From positions 1 through 64,000 of the forward strand of contig JACCWM010000201.1 of assembly GCA_013697635.1 (NCBI GenBank): DNA of 64,000 bases, read 5' to 3'. This DNA is from Lujinxingiaceae bacterium (GTDB lineage Bacteria > Myxococcota_A > Bradymonadia > Bradymonadales > Bradymonadaceae). Positions 63,990 to 64,000 of this stretch are shown in pieces; position 1 is the first letter of the stretch, and the number at the start of each line of letters is the position of its first letter. A model generated the notes under the pieces. It searched no databases and was not told the DNA's origin. It saw nothing but the letters and a program-made list of their open reading frames with translations. The position numbers were made by a program, and so were the translations under genes.

Positions 63990-64000
63990 GAGGACTCGCA

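Overview
This is a GC-rich window (interior of one AT-rich insert excepted) from a predatory- or social-type deltaproteobacterium. The best guess is Myxococcota or the neighbouring Bradymonadota. Supporting signs are many outer-membrane lipoproteins with cysteine-rich (Dickkopf-like) repeats, two eukaryote-like Ser/Thr kinases (one with a DUF4388 tail), a double-FHA protein with a zinc ribbon, an ASH-domain lipoprotein, YncE-like propeller lipoproteins and a bacterial alpha-2-macroglobulin. No rRNA operon, CRISPR array or complete prophage is visible. The taxonomic call is inference from gene content.

Layout. 1-0.13 kb: probable end of an IS21-like element running out of the window. 0.2-3.3 kb: nucleoside salvage operon (CNT transporter, purine nucleoside phosphorylase, cytidine deaminase), facing purN, a Ser/Thr kinase and a baeRF-type protein on the other strand. 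6.5-7.2 kb: gene-free block of direct and inverted repeats. 7.2-8.8 kb: MscS channel, a strong terminator and tRNA-Leu(AAG) with a near-perfect promoter. 9-16.2 kb: secreted lipoproteins (ceramidase-like, unknown, Cys-rich, ASH-domain). 16.3-17.5 kb: kal-kce pair of lysine fermentation. 17.6-19.7 kb: HU and murJ. 20-24.7 kb: orphan cluster of TadE/TadG-like proteins plus one unknown anchored protein. 24.9-26.6 kb: thiS-thiG-thiE. 26.5-33 kb: processive GT2 glycosyltransferase, and divergent from it a UbiA-family prenyltransferase translationally coupled to a complete MCE/Mla-type lipid transporter. 33-37 kb: kinase-DUF4388, TetR regulator, a 50-residue membrane protein and a HugZ-like protein. 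37.2-41.3 kb: a 40-repeat Cys-rich lipoprotein, queE and a second HU/IHF protein. 41.5-46.6 kb: FHA protein, rpmB, soluble GAF histidine kinase coupled to a TPR/HEAT lipoprotein. 46.6-55 kb: two YncE-like lipoproteins divergent from a cysteine-free alpha-2-macroglobulin. 55-60.5 kb: Gfo/Idh oxidoreductase, HExxH metallopeptidase, FMN glutamate-synthase-like protein and a secreted protein. 60.6-61.05 kb: AT-rich insert bounded by 62-bp inverted repeats, carrying a two-helix small-protein frame broken by one stop codon. 61-64 kb: tatB-tatC, a small unknown gene and an M20 peptidase.

The least explained objects are the UbiA-Mla operon with its divergent GT2, the orphan Tad-like cluster, the thioester-less alpha-2-macroglobulin beside paired propeller lipoproteins, the inverted-repeat-bounded insert at 60.6-61.05 kb, and the repeat block at 6.57-7.21 kb. 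No single locus is demonstrably a new system from sequence alone.
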